A stretch of 52,168 nucleotides of DNA from Nocardioides lacusdianchii (GCF_020102855.1 NZ_JADHZD010000023.1:1-52168); one strand, 5' to 3'. Counted from the stretch's first letter, positions 39,812-48,612 are shown. Notes: a model not told the origin generated them from the letters alone. Numbers and translations: made by a program.

Positions 39812-42466
39812 ATGGGGACGAACGAGGGCGACTGTCGGGTCGTGGTGGTCGGCGCAGGGGCCGGGGGCACGCTGGTCGCGACCCACCTCGTGACCGCCCT
39901 GTCGTCGCGCTTCAGCGTCGAGCTGGTCGACCCGGCACCGACGACGGGCCGCGGTCAGGCCTACTCCACCACCGACGAGCGCCACCTGCTCAACGTCCCG
40001 GCCTCGGGGATGAGCGCCTTCCCGCGCGACCCCGAGCACTTCCTGCGCTGGCTGCGCACCCACCACGACCCGGGCTTCCAGCCCCAGGACTTCGCCCCCC
40101 GCGCCGTCTTCGGCCGCTATCTCGAGGGGCTGCTCACGGCGGCGTCGGAGTTCCCCGGCAACGCCCGACTCGTACGCCGTCACGCCGACGTCGTGGACGT
40201 CGCCGGCTCCGGGACCGGATTCGTCGTCGAGCTGTCCGACGGTGAGCTCCTCGAGGCCCGGGCGGTTGTGCTGGCCACGGGCAGCCGACCCGGCACGCGC
40301 TGGGCTCCTGGGGAGCTCGCAGCCGACCCTCGGCTCGTCACCGACCCGTGGACGCAGGGGATCCCCGAGTCCGGCGACGTGCTGCTGCTGGGCGCGGGGC
40401 TGACCATGGTGGACCTCGCCATCAGCGCCGACCGTCCCGGCCGCACGCTCCACGTGGTCTCCCGCACCGACGCCGTGCCGCAGCCGCACGTGCTCCCGAC
40501 GACTCCCCCGGTGTCGCCTCCGCCCGGGGTGACGCGCACCGAGGGCCTCGACGCGCTGCGGGCGACCCTCGGCGACCACGTCGCCCAGACGGTGGCGACG
40601 ACCGGCGACTGGCGGGCCGCGATCGACGGCCTCCGCCCGGTCACCGCGCAGCTGTGGCGCGGGCTGTCGGAGTCCGACAAGCGACGCTTCCTCACCGAGG
40701 ACGCCCGCAGGTGGGACGTGCACCGCCACCGGATGGCACCGATGACCGCACGTCGCCTCGGCGCGGTCACCGACTCGGGTCGCCTGGTCCGGCACCGCGG
40801 CATCATCGCGGCCGTACGCCCCGCGGACGACGCGCTGCACGTCACCCTCGACGACGGCACGGAGATGGCCGTGGCGGCGGTGGTCAACTGCACCGGTCCC
40901 GTCGGCTCCATCACCGCCGACCCGCTCCTGACGCGTCTGGCCCGCACCGGCCTGGTGCGCCCCGGTCCGGCCGGCCTGGGCATCGACACCGCGGACGACG
41001 GCCGGGTCCTGGGCACCCTGCCGGCCACCCGACCGTTCCTCGCCGTCGGCTCGCTGCGACGCGGCAACCTGTGGGAGTCCACGGCGATGCCCGAGATCCG
41101 CGAGCAGGCCTACGACGTCGCACGCTCGGTCGCGCGCGCCCTGCACGGCGAGTCCCGCCGACGCCCGGTCGACCCCTACGGCCTCACCCTCTCCACCGAC
41201 CGGCGCGCCGCCCGTCGCTACAACGCCGCGCTCGGCCGCCTGCTGCGCCTCCAGGACGGCGCGGAGGAGGGCCTGCGACAGGCGGTGGAGGCCGATCCCG
41301 GCTTCGTGCAGGCGCACGCCGCGCTGGCGCTCCTCGGGCACGAGTGGGGCACGAACACCCACTGGCGCGCCTCACTGCGGGCCGCGCACCGCGCCGCTGC
41401 CGGGCGTCACCTCGACGACCGCGAGAGCTCCTTCCTCGACGCGGTGACCACCCGACTGCGCTCCGACGAGCCGACCGGCGCCGCGGCCCTGCTGCGACAC
41501 GTACGCCTCTTCCCCCGCGACGCGCTCGCCGTCAGCGTCGCGGTGCCGACCGTCGCCTTCGGCGGCCTCACCAGCGGCGCGCAGACCGCCGAGCTGGTCG
41601 AGTCGCTGGGCCGCTCCTACGGTGACGACTGGTGGTACGCCGGCCAGCTGGCGTTCGTGCGGCAGGACCAGGAGCGCTGGGCCGAGGCCGAGGACCTCTC
41701 GTCCTACGCGCTGTCGGTGGAGCCCGCCTCCGGGCACGCCGTCCACGCCCGGGCCCACGTGTTCTACGAGACCGGGCAGCACTCCGCCGGGCTGGCCTGG
41801 CTCGACGAGTGGATCCGCACCCGGGGTCCGGAGGCCAACCACCGCTCGCACTTCTCGTGGCACGCGGCCCTGCACGAGCTGATGCAGGACGACGTCGACG
41901 CCGTACGCCGTCGCTACGCCCGCGAGCTCGCACCGCCGGCCGTGGGCGGCAGCCGGGTCGTCGTCGACAGCGGGGCGCTGCTGTGGCGCGGCCGGGTGAC
42001 CGGCGCGTGGACCGACGACCTGGCCGTCACCGACGTCCGTGCCGCGGCGCCCGAGGAGTGGCTGGTCGCGCCGACGACGCCGTTCGCGGCCATGCACGCT
42101 GCTGTGCTGCTGGCCGGGACCGGCGACGCCGCGGGACTGGCCGGGCTGGCAGCGCACGCGTCCGCGAGCGAGGACCGGGTGCTGCGCGACGTCGTCACTC
42201 CGCTGTGCCACGGGCTGGCGCAGGTCGTCGCCGAGCGGTGGAACGCCGCCGCCGCGACGCTGACGGGCGTGGTCGGCTCGATGGAGCCGCTCGGCGGCAG
42301 CCGAGCGCAGCGCGAGGTCGTGGAGGACACCCTCGTGCACGCGCTCGCGATGGCCGGGCGGACCGGCGAGGCGGCCGACCTCCTCGACGTACGCCTCTCA
42401 CGACGCGCGTCGGCCCTCGACGCGAGGCGCCGAGCTGCCCTCACGAAGACAGCCGTCAGGCGGTGA
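39812..42466 (+). CDS. FAD/NAD(P)-binding oxidoreductase fused to TTC38-like repeat domain
   Basis: This is an 884-residue two-part protein. Residues 1-450 are an FAD/NAD(P)-binding protein of the NAD_binding_9 type: VVVVGAGAGGTLVATHL, GRGQAYSTTDERHLLNVPAS, FLRWLRTHH, LLLGAGLTMVDLAIS and NCTGPVGSI. Residues about 455-884 follow the TTC38 family pattern: VDPYGLTLSTDRRAARRYN, AVHARAHVFYETGQHSAGLA, SHFSWHAALHELMQDD and VVDSGALLWRG. The frame is continuous with uniform codon use, so the fusion looks genuine. GGAGG lies 5 nt before ATG 39812 (preferred to ATG 39794). The reaction is unknown. Its 3' end overlaps the convergent desaturase by 11 bp. Confidence 0.85.
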   Translation: MGTNEGDCRVVVVGAGAGGTLVATHLVTALSSRFSVELVDPAPTTGRGQAYSTTDERHLLNVPASGMSAFPRDPEHFLRWLRTHHDPGFQPQDFAPRAVFGRYLEGLLTAASEFPGNARLVRRHADVVDVAGSGTGFVVELSDGELLEARAVVLATGSRPGTRWAPGELAADPRLVTDPWTQGIPESGDVLLLGAGLTMVDLAISADRPGRTLHVVSRTDAVPQPHVLPTTPPVSPPPGVTRTEGLDALRATLGDHVAQTVATTGDWRAAIDGLRPVTAQLWRGLSESDKRRFLTEDARRWDVHRHRMAPMTARRLGAVTDSGRLVRHRGIIAAVRPADDALHVTLDDGTEMAVAAVVNCTGPVGSITADPLLTRLARTGLVRPGPAGLGIDTADDGRVLGTLPATRPFLAVGSLRRGNLWESTAMPEIREQAYDVARSVARALHGESRRRPVDPYGLTLSTDRRAARRYNAALGRLLRLQDGAEEGLRQAVEADPGFVQAHAALALLGHEWGTNTHWRASLRAAHRAAAGRHLDDRESSFLDAVTTRLRSDEPTGAAALLRHVRLFPRDALAVSVAVPTVAFGGLTSGAQTAELVESLGRSYGDDWWYAGQLAFVRQDQERWAEAEDLSSYALSVEPASGHAVHARAHVFYETGQHSAGLAWLDEWIRTRGPEANHRSHFSWHAALHELMQDDVDAVRRRYARELAPPAVGGSRVVVDSGALLWRGRVTGAWTDDLAVTDVRAAAPEEWLVAPTTPFAAMHAAVLLAGTGDAAGLAGLAAHASASEDRVLRDVVTPLCHGLAQVVAERWNAAAATLTGVVGSMEPLGGSRAQREVVEDTLVHALAMAGRTGEAADLLDVRLSRRASALDARRRAALTKTAVRR

Positions 42467-43619
42467 CCGGCCGGGCGTCCGCCCTCTCCCGCGGCGGGAG
42501 CGACAGCCGCAGGACCTTGTGCCACGCGCTCGCGACCTGTCGCAGCAGCGGCCTGCTGTGGTACACCAGCCCGTGCCGCTCGAAGAGCTCGCGCACCGGA
42601 CCGGCGACCTCGCGGTAGCGGTTGCTCGGGAGGTCGGGGAACACATGGTGCTCGATCTGGTGCGAGAGGTTGCCGCAGAGCACGTGCAGCAGCCACGGGC
42701 CCGAGATGTCGGCCGAGCCGAGCATCTGGCGCACGTACCACCGTCCGCGGGTCTCCGCCTCGTCGACCTCGGCGACCTCGAACGTCTCCACCCCCTCGGG
42801 GAAGTGGCCGCACATGATGACCGAGTGGCTCCACACGTTGCGGGCCAGGTTGGCGACGACGTTGGCGGTCAGGGTGGTGCGCGAGGACCGCGTCGGGGCG
42901 GACAGCAGCGGGTGCAGCACGTAGTCCCGGAAGGCCGAGCGCGCTGCACGACGCCCGGTGGTGCGCATCTCCTCCTTCTTCTCCGGCGAGAAGCCCTCGC
43001 GCCGGCGCAGGGCCTCACCGAGGTCCAGGTCATAGGTCGCGATGCCGTACTCGAAGATGCACGCGTTGACCAGGTTCAGCAACGGCTGCACGAGGTGGCG
43101 CGGCTCCCACTGCTGGGCCTCGTCGACGCGCATGATGCCGTAGCCCAGGTCGTTGTCCATGCCGATCACGTTGGTGTTCACGTGGTGGCGGTCGTTGTGG
43201 GCCCGCTTCCACTGCGCGGGCGCCGAGGCGTAGTCCCAGTCCCACGTCGAGGAGTGGATCCGCGGGTCGCGCATCCAGTCCCACTGCCCGTGCAGCACGT
43301 TGTGCCCGATCTCCATGTTGTCGAGCACCTTCGCCAGGGTGAGCGAGGCCGTGCCCAGCCACCACGCCGTACGGCTGCGGCTGCCCAGCAGCACCACCCG
43401 CCCGGCTACCTCGAGGCTCCTCTGCACCGCGATCATCCGACGGATGTACGCCGCGTCGCGGGTGCCGCGGTCGGCCAGCACCTCCTCGCGCAGGACGTCC
43501 AGGGTGCGGCCGATCTCCTCCACCTCGTCGTCGGTGAGGTCGGCGTAGGAGCGTCGGACCGGGGAGTGCTGCAGGAAGGCCATCGCTCCCAGTGCCCCAC
43601 GGGCACGGATGCCATGCAT
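42456..43619 (-). CDS. Membrane fatty acid desaturase (acyl-CoA, DesA3-like)
   Basis: This 387-residue desaturase has the three histidine boxes: GHNVLHGQWDW, HNDRHHVNTNVIG and HQIEHHVFPDLPSNRY. Hydrophobic stretches are found between them. It matches the NADPH/oxidoreductase-dependent stearoyl-CoA 9-desaturase group of actinobacteria, introducing a double bond into membrane acyl chains. ATG 43619 was chosen with GGAGG 11 nt upstream; GTG/ATG codons further in would trim the basic N-terminus. It is divergent from the stress-like cassette, with only 59 bp between starts. Confidence 0.9.
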   Translation of the reverse strand: MHGIRARGALGAMAFLQHSPVRRSYADLTDDEVEEIGRTLDVLREEVLADRGTRDAAYIRRMIAVQRSLEVAGRVVLLGSRSRTAWWLGTASLTLAKVLDNMEIGHNVLHGQWDWMRDPRIHSSTWDWDYASAPAQWKRAHNDRHHVNTNVIGMDNDLGYGIMRVDEAQQWEPRHLVQPLLNLVNACIFEYGIATYDLDLGEALRRREGFSPEKKEEMRTTGRRAARSAFRDYVLHPLLSAPTRSSRTTLTANVVANLARNVWSHSVIMCGHFPEGVETFEVAEVDEAETRGRWYVRQMLGSADISGPWLLHVLCGNLSHQIEHHVFPDLPSNRYREVAGPVRELFERHGLVYHSRPLLRQVASAWHKVLRLSLPPRERADARPVTA

Positions 43620-43678
43620 CGTCGGAATTGCCTCCGAAGGGGTGGGGTGCGACGCGATCCGCTGGGTACCGAACGTGC

Positions 43679-43840
43679 ATGACCCACCAGACCGACCACG
43701 ACCAGGACGCAGATCCGCCGTCGCCGGACGGGCAGGAACCCGATCAGGACCAGCTCCAGCCGGATTCCGAGCCGGCCAGCGATCCCGATCCCGATCCGGG
43801 CACAGGCACCACCACCACCCACTCCGAGGAGGACGCATGA
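43679..43840 (+). CDS. Small acidic disordered peptide
   Basis: This 53-residue protein is made of Asp, Gln, Pro, Glu and Thr repeats (DHDQDADPPSPDGQEPDQDQ, SEPASDPDPDPGTGTTTT). It has no hydrophobic core. Its stop overlaps the next gene's ATG as ATGA, which supports translation. Composition resembles the peptide at 33243-33455. Function unknown. Confidence 0.5.
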   Translation: MTHQTDHDQDADPPSPDGQEPDQDQLQPDSEPASDPDPDPGTGTTTTHSEEDA

Positions 43841-44655
43841 CGACCTACGGAAATGACCCCCTGAGCACGACCGGCACCACTGGCACGACCGATCTCGGCG
43901 GCTACGACGCGACCGGCTACAGCTCCGGCGCCGCTGGCTCCACCGGAACCAGTGGCACGACCGACAAGGCCAAGGAGACGGCCTCCACCGCGGCCGACCA
44001 GGGCAAGCAGGTGGCCGGCACCGCCAAGGACGAGGCGCTCAACGTCGCCGGCACTGCCGCCGAGCAGGCCCGCAACGTCGTGGGCGAGGCGAAGCAGCAG
44101 GTCACCACGCAGCTGAGCGACCAGGCGACCACCGGCCGCGACAAGCTGTCGGAGACCCTCCGCACCCTCGGTGACGACCTGCAGCAGATGGCGCAGGGGC
44201 AGGGCCCGTCGCAGGGCATGGCGACCGACCTCGCCCAGGAGGTCTCCGACCGCGTCCGCGCGCTCGGCAGCCACCTGGAGAGCCGCGAGCCCGCGCAGCT
44301 CCTCGACGACGCCCGCGACTTCGCGCGGCGCCGGCCCGGCACCTTCCTGCTCGGCGCGCTCGCTGCGGGGGTCGTGGCCGGACGTATGTTCCGCGCGACC
44401 GCCGATGGTGCGGCCGCGGCATCCCTCGCCGAGTCCGGTGGCAGCGGGACCGGCACCGGGACGTACGGCGCGACCTACGGCACGGGCGTCGGCACGGGCG
44501 TCGGGACGGGTCCGATGGCCACGCCCGTCCAGCCCGCCCCGCGCACGGGTGACCACGACGGCCCGGCGACGACCGCGCCGACGCTCAACACCCCGTCGAG
44601 CCTGGACCCGACCACGTCGGACTCCTACGGCCAGCGCACCCAGGACCCGCTGTGA
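43837..44655 (+). CDS. LEA/apolipoprotein-like repeat protein with membrane segment
   Basis: This 272-residue protein has a Gly/Thr/Ser-rich N-terminus (DPLSTTGTTGTTDLGG), then amphipathic 11-residue-type repeats (DKAKETASTAADQGKQVAGT, KDEALNVAGTAAEQARNVV, GEAKQQ). A helical region and one hydrophobic segment (PGTFLLGALAAGVVAGRMF) follow, ending in a Gly-Thr-rich low-complexity tail. The repeats resemble late-embryogenesis-abundant proteins that stabilise membranes or proteins under desiccation. It starts by ATGA overlap with the preceding peptide gene. Confidence 0.7.
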   Translation: MTTYGNDPLSTTGTTGTTDLGGYDATGYSSGAAGSTGTSGTTDKAKETASTAADQGKQVAGTAKDEALNVAGTAAEQARNVVGEAKQQVTTQLSDQATTGRDKLSETLRTLGDDLQQMAQGQGPSQGMATDLAQEVSDRVRALGSHLESREPAQLLDDARDFARRRPGTFLLGALAAGVVAGRMFRATADGAAAASLAESGGSGTGTGTYGATYGTGVGTGVGTGPMATPVQPAPRTGDHDGPATTAPTLNTPSSLDPTTSDSYGQRTQDPL

Positions 44656-45098
44656 CGGGCGCCATGGGGACCGAACCGATGAGCGGTTCGCACATCGCCG
44701 GGGCGAGCACCGGGACCGGTGACAGCCGCAGCCTGGGCGAGATCGTCGGCGACCTGAGCAACGACCTGACCACCTTGGTCAAGCAGGAGCTCGAGCTGGC
44801 GCGCACCGAGATGAAGGAAGAGGCGACCAAGGCCGGGAAGGGTGCCGGGATGCTCGGCGGTGCCGGCATCGCCGGCCTGCTCGCGTTGATCCTCGGATCC
44901 TTCGCCCTCGCCTACCTGCTCGACAACTGGATGCCCGTCGAGCTGGCGTTCCTGATCGTCACGATCCTGTGGGCGATCGTCGGCGCCGTCCTCGCGGCCC
45001 GGGGCCGCAAGGAGCTCAAGAACGCACACCCGCAGCTGCCGGAGACGCAGCAGACACTCAAGGAGGACGCAGCATGGGCCAGAGCACAGAAGAACTGA
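44652..45098 (+). CDS. DUF1469 (phage-holin-superfamily) membrane protein
   Basis: This 148-residue protein has an amphipathic N-terminal helix (LGEIVGDLSNDLTTLVKQELELARTEMKEEATK) and two membrane helices (GMLGGAGIAGLLALILGSFALAYLL and VELAFLIVTILWAIVGAVLAA). It matches Phage_holin_3_6/DUF1469, a chromosomal actinobacterial family not tied to phage lysis. GTG 44652 overlaps the previous stop (GTGA). It probably forms a membrane complex with the DUF3618 protein downstream, which overlaps it by 25 bp. Confidence 0.86.
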   Translation: MTGAMGTEPMSGSHIAGASTGTGDSRSLGEIVGDLSNDLTTLVKQELELARTEMKEEATKAGKGAGMLGGAGIAGLLALILGSFALAYLLDNWMPVELAFLIVTILWAIVGAVLAARGRKELKNAHPQLPETQQTLKEDAAWARAQKN

Positions 45099-45670
45099 GG
45101 GCAGAGATCGAGCAGACGCGTCAGTCGATGACGACCGACGTCGACGCGCTGCAGGACCGGATGAGCCCGTCGGCCATCGTCGAACGGCGCAAGCAGGCGG
45201 CCCGCAGCCGGGTGCTCGGCGTCCGCGACAAGGTCATGGGCACCGCCCACGGCGTCGGCTCCTCGACGTCCGGCACGGCCGGGTCCGCGAAGGACTCCGC
45301 CGCCGGCGCCGTCGACTCCGTCAAGGGCACGGCCCACGACACCGTCAGCACCGCGCAGGACAAGGTGCAGGGCGCGCCCCTGGCCGCCGGACTGGTCGCC
45401 TTCGGTGCCGGAGTGATCGTGTCGGCGCTGATCCCCGCGTCCGAGAAGGAGGCGGTGGCCGCAGGCCACGTCGTCGACGCCGCCAAGGAGCACGGCCAGC
45501 CGGTCGTGGACCAGGCGCGGTCGGTGGCCCAGGACGTCGCCGCCGAGGTGAAGGACACGGCGACGCAGGCCGCCCAGGAGGTCAAGGACAGCGCCTCTGA
45601 CAGCGCCGCCACGGTGAAGTCGGAAGGACAGTCGGGCGTGGACGAGGTCCGCTCCCAGACCAGCTCCTGA
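45074..45670 (+). CDS. DUF3618 family protein
   Basis: This 198-residue protein begins with the DUF3618 signature STEELRAEIEQTRQSMTTDVDALQDRMSPSAIVERRK, has one membrane segment (APLAAGLVAFGAGVIVSALIP) and a C-terminal Ala/Lys/Asp-rich helical repeat (KDTATQAAQEVKDSASDSAA). A perfect AGGAGG-like site lies inside the end of the DUF1469 gene. DUF3618 and DUF1469 genes are commonly paired; the role is probably envelope related. Confidence 0.87.
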   Translation: MGQSTEELRAEIEQTRQSMTTDVDALQDRMSPSAIVERRKQAARSRVLGVRDKVMGTAHGVGSSTSGTAGSAKDSAAGAVDSVKGTAHDTVSTAQDKVQGAPLAAGLVAFGAGVIVSALIPASEKEAVAAGHVVDAAKEHGQPVVDQARSVAQDVAAEVKDTATQAAQEVKDSASDSAATVKSEGQSGVDEVRSQTSS

Positions 45671-45687
45671 GCCTCCGGCTCACTTCC

Positions 45688-45722
45688 CGAGCCGGTCCGT
45701 CCCCGAGGGGCGGGCCGGCTCG
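45688..45722 (+). terminator. Strong hairpin terminator
   Basis: A 16-bp stem with two G-U pairs (CGAGCCGGTCCGTCCC at 45688-45703; GGGGCGGGCCGGCTCG at 45707-45722) and a 3-nt loop lies 17 bp after the DUF3618 stop. No U-run follows. Confidence 0.75.
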
Positions 45723-45807
45723 TGCGTCGTGGCCCACGCCACTGTCTGCGAATCGCGCAGCGGGGTACGTGCGTGTGTACTGACTGTTCGTCGACGAGAG
45801 GATCACC

Positions 45808-46365
45808 GTGAACCCCACCAGCCTGGTCTCAGGAGTCATCACGCTCCCCGCCCACGTCGCCGCGGCCGCGGCCGGCACGGCGGCCGGCCTTGCCACCTCA
45901 GGCGCACGCACGACGATCCGCGTGCTCGGCTGGGCCGTCGGCCGCGTGACCGGACCGTCCCCACAGCAGTCGTCGTGGGCGGCCAGCACGGACGTGCCGC
46001 CGGCGAGACGCCGCACCCTCGACACCGACGTCGCCATGGCAGAGGTGCCCATCGCCGAGGCGACCCCCACGAAGCCCCCGGCCCGCAAGGGACCGGCCAG
46101 CAAGAAGGCCCCGGCCCGGAAGAAGGCTCCGTCGAAGAAGGCAGCCGTGATGGCACCCGCGCTCGGACTGACGGAGGCGGAGGCGGAGGACGTCCTCCGC
46201 ACGCCCTCGGGCATCCCTGCCGCAGGCGACGCGACGAACCCGGACACCACCGAGACCGACCTGCACCAGCCGGGCACCGAGCCCTTGATGGACCCCGCCA
46301 CGGTGAAGGCCGTGAAGAGCGAGTCCGACGTGCTGCGCCGGGCCGCGGACACCGACAAGGGCTGA
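45808..46365 (+). CDS. Lys/Ala/Pro-rich hypothetical protein
   Basis: This 185-residue protein has an Ala-rich hydrophobic N-terminal stretch (HVAAAAAGTAAGLATSG) and a central basic PA-K repeat (KPPARKGPASKKAPARKKAP, SKKAA) like histone H1 or HU tails. A second half contains a short helical motif (LTEAEAEDVLRTPSGIP) and a C-terminal AVKSESDVLRRAAD. It could bind nucleic acid or polyphosphate through the basic region; this is speculative. GTG 45808 follows GAGAGGA. It sits after the terminator and so has its own promoter. Confidence 0.6.
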   Translation: MNPTSLVSGVITLPAHVAAAAAGTAAGLATSGARTTIRVLGWAVGRVTGPSPQQSSWAASTDVPPARRRTLDTDVAMAEVPIAEATPTKPPARKGPASKKAPARKKAPSKKAAVMAPALGLTEAEAEDVLRTPSGIPAAGDATNPDTTETDLHQPGTEPLMDPATVKAVKSESDVLRRAADTDKG

Positions 46366-46398
46366 CCGGGCGTCGGTCCGGCGCCCTATCCTCGGGAC

Positions 46399-46740
46399 AT
46401 GCACCGCATCTTCACCACGAGCGTCGCCTCGGTCTACCCCCACTACGTGGCGAAGGCCGAGCGCAAGGGACGCACGCGGGCGGAGGTCGACGAGGTGATC
46501 GGGTGGCTGACCGGCTTCGACGCCGCCACGCTGGCCGAGCACCTCGAGCAGGGCACCACCTTCGCGGACTTCTTCGACCAGGCGCAGCTCAACCCCCACG
46601 TCGACCAGATCACCGGGTCCGTGTGCGGGGTGAAGGTGCAGGAGGTCGAAGACCCGCTCATGCGCCGGATCCGCTACCTCGACAAGCTCGTCGACGAGCT
46701 GGCCAAGGGCCGCCCGATGGAGAAGGTGCTGCGCGGCTGA
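46399..46740 (+). CDS. DUF2200 family protein
   Basis: This 113-residue protein matches the DUF2200 pattern from start to end: HRIFTTSVASVYPHYVAKAERKGRT, VIGWLTGFD, FFDQAQLNPHVDQITGSVCG, VEDPLMRRIRYLDKLVDELAKG. It is small, soluble and cytoplasmic. The family has no established function. Confidence 0.88.
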   Translation: MHRIFTTSVASVYPHYVAKAERKGRTRAEVDEVIGWLTGFDAATLAEHLEQGTTFADFFDQAQLNPHVDQITGSVCGVKVQEVEDPLMRRIRYLDKLVDELAKGRPMEKVLRG

Positions 46741-46774
46741 GTGTGCGGGTGCCCGTCGGTGGGTACCCCGCAGC

Positions 46775-47623
46775 ATGGACGTCGCAGCACACCGGCCCCC
46801 TCCTCCCCTCCAGTGGCGCCAGCACACCGTCGTCGGCGACGGTGTCGAGCTCGCCGTGCACGAGGTCGGCGACCCGACCGCACCACCGGTCGTGCTGGTC
46901 CACGGATACCCCGACACCCACCTCCTCTGGACGCGCCTGGCACGCCACCTCTCCCACGAGCTGCGCGTCATCGCCTACGACACGCGCGGGCAGGGACTCT
47001 CACCCACCCGGGCGCCTGACCCCGCCTTCGCACTCCCCCGTCTCGCTGCCGACCTCATGGCCGTGCTGGACGACGCCTCCCCGGACCGACCGGTCCACGT
47101 GGTGGGGCACGACTGGGGATCGGTCCAGGCGTGGGAGGCCGTCTGCGAGCCCGGGGCCGAGCACCGGATCGCGTCCTTCACCTCCATCAGCGGGCCGAAC
47201 CTGGACCACGTGGCCGCCTGGATGCGGGGGACGCTCCAGCGCCCGACCCCCGGTCGTGTCGCAGGAGTGGCGAGCCAGGTGGTGTCGTCCTCCTACGTCC
47301 CCCTCCTGGTCTCTCCACTCGCTCCGCCCGTGCTGCGGCTCGTCGGTGACCGCGACGCCGTGTCGGGCCTGCGCTACTACCGCGGCAACCTCGGTGCGGC
47401 AACCCGTCGCCCGCGTGAGCGACGTACGTCCGTGCCGGTGCTGCAGCTCGAGCTCACCCGCGACCTCGCCATCCGTCACGGTGCCCTCGCCGCGAGCGAC
47501 CCGTGGTGCCACGACCTCCGACGGGTGAGCCTCCCCGCCGGGCACTGGGCCCCCCGCACCCACCCCGGGGTGGTCGCACGCGAGGTGCGCAGGCACGTGC
47601 TCGATGCCGAGCGGAGGACGTGA
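46775..47623 (+). CDS. Alpha/beta hydrolase (epoxide hydrolase-like)
   Basis: This 282-residue alpha/beta hydrolase has the oxyanion motif VHGYPDTHLLW, nucleophile elbow GHDWGS with Asp in place of Ser (as in epoxide hydrolases and dehalogenases), and the terminal His region GHWAPRTHP. An Asp nucleophile points to epoxide or haloalkane hydrolysis through an ester intermediate. The cap-domain substrate residues are not recognisable. It starts at ATG 46775. Confidence 0.87.
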   Translation: MDVAAHRPPPPLQWRQHTVVGDGVELAVHEVGDPTAPPVVLVHGYPDTHLLWTRLARHLSHELRVIAYDTRGQGLSPTRAPDPAFALPRLAADLMAVLDDASPDRPVHVVGHDWGSVQAWEAVCEPGAEHRIASFTSISGPNLDHVAAWMRGTLQRPTPGRVAGVASQVVSSSYVPLLVSPLAPPVLRLVGDRDAVSGLRYYRGNLGAATRRPRERRTSVPVLQLELTRDLAIRHGALAASDPWCHDLRRVSLPAGHWAPRTHPGVVAREVRRHVLDAERRT

Positions 47624-47643
47624 CCGACCGGTGACGTCGGGCG

Positions 47644-48549
47644 TCACTCCTCGCCGCGCTGGCGACGCAGCCAGGTGATCGGGTCGCCGTCGTCGACCGC
47701 GACGCCGAGACCGCGCAGCAGGTGGCGGGCCAGCTGGCGTCGCGCGGCGGCGTACGTCACCACGTGGGCGAAGACGCTCGCCATCACGAAGCTCTCCGGT
47801 GGGTCGCAGAGGGCGTCGACGAGCCGGTCGTCCCACGCTCCCCGACTGTCGAGGTCGCGCACGGTCGCCAGCCAGCGCTGTGCCACCACGTCGTGGCGCG
47901 CGAGCAGGCCGGCGGCGCTGGTGTCGCCGCCCTGCGGGAGGTCCGCGCCCTCGATCGCGGCCAGCCAGATCTCCTTCGTCGCGACCAGGTGCTCGAGCAG
48001 CTCGGCCAGCGTCTCGTCACTGCCGTCGAACCCGAGCACCTGCAGGCCCGGGAGGCGGGTCGCGGCGTAGTCCTCGGGCGCGACCCCCTGAGCGAGGTCG
48101 ACCAGGTGCCGGGTGTCGTCGAGGTCGTGGCGGACGAGGTGCTCGGTGATCGGGTTCATCGCGTGCTCCGTGGACTGGACCCACAAGGACATGGGCGGGT
48201 GGAAGTGGATGCCGTTGGGCGCCGGCAGCCAGTGACCGGCTGCCGGCGTGCTCGGCGGATGACCGAAGGCGCGGGAATAGGCGCGGGCGAAGCCCTCCAC
48301 CGACTCGTAGCCCGCCTCGAAGGCGGCCTCGGTGACGCTCGTGCCGCCCGCGATGCGCCACGCCGCGCGCTCGAGGACCACCCGGCGCCGCATCGCCACC
48401 GGGGGCTCCCCCGCGTCGCGCCGCAGCAGGCGGTTGAAGTGGTGGGGCGAGGCGTGCGCACGCGACGCCATGTCGGCGAGCGTGGCGTCCTCCCCGTCGA
48501 GGACGGCGTCGAGGAGCTCGCGGAGGCGATCACGACGTGGCGCGTTCAT
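47644..48549 (-). CDS. AraC-type regulator fused to DinB-like domain
   Basis: This 301-residue protein has an AraC HTH at the N-terminus (DATLADMASRAHASPHHFNRLLRRDAGEPP and SVTEAAFEAGYESVEGFARAYSRAFGHPP). The C-terminal domain (ITEHLVRHDLDDTRHLVDLA, LAELLEHLVATKEIWLAAIEG, VVTYAAARRQLARHLLRGLG) has the helical pattern and His positions of DinB/metal-dependent proteins. Such AraC-DinB fusions are known in actinobacteria. Start ATG 48549. It probably regulates a response to a small molecule bound by the DinB part. Confidence 0.82.
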   Translation of the reverse strand: MNAPRRDRLRELLDAVLDGEDATLADMASRAHASPHHFNRLLRRDAGEPPVAMRRRVVLERAAWRIAGGTSVTEAAFEAGYESVEGFARAYSRAFGHPPSTPAAGHWLPAPNGIHFHPPMSLWVQSTEHAMNPITEHLVRHDLDDTRHLVDLAQGVAPEDYAATRLPGLQVLGFDGSDETLAELLEHLVATKEIWLAAIEGADLPQGGDTSAAGLLARHDVVAQRWLATVRDLDSRGAWDDRLVDALCDPPESFVMASVFAHVVTYAAARRQLARHLLRGLGVAVDDGDPITWLRRQRGEE

Positions 48550-48612
48550 GCGGCCCAGTCTGCGACAGCACACACCCGTGGCACCCGACCGGAATTGCCG
48601 TGTGGTCCGGAC

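Noticed and set aside
43664..43669. SigB-type promoter (GGGTAC) before the LEA-like cassette
   Set aside because: The -10-like GGGTAC recurs before 43679, 45808 and 46775, but no matching -35 GTTT was found at the proper distance.
44440..44520. CRISPR or minisatellite in the Gly-Thr tail
   Set aside because: The repeats (GGCACGGGCGTC type) are short, in frame and code for a low-complexity protein tail; there are no spacers.
44652..45098. Prophage or lysis cassette suggested by the holin-like protein
   Set aside because: DUF1469/Phage_holin_3_6 is a chromosomal actinobacterial family; no endolysin, integrase or structural genes are nearby.
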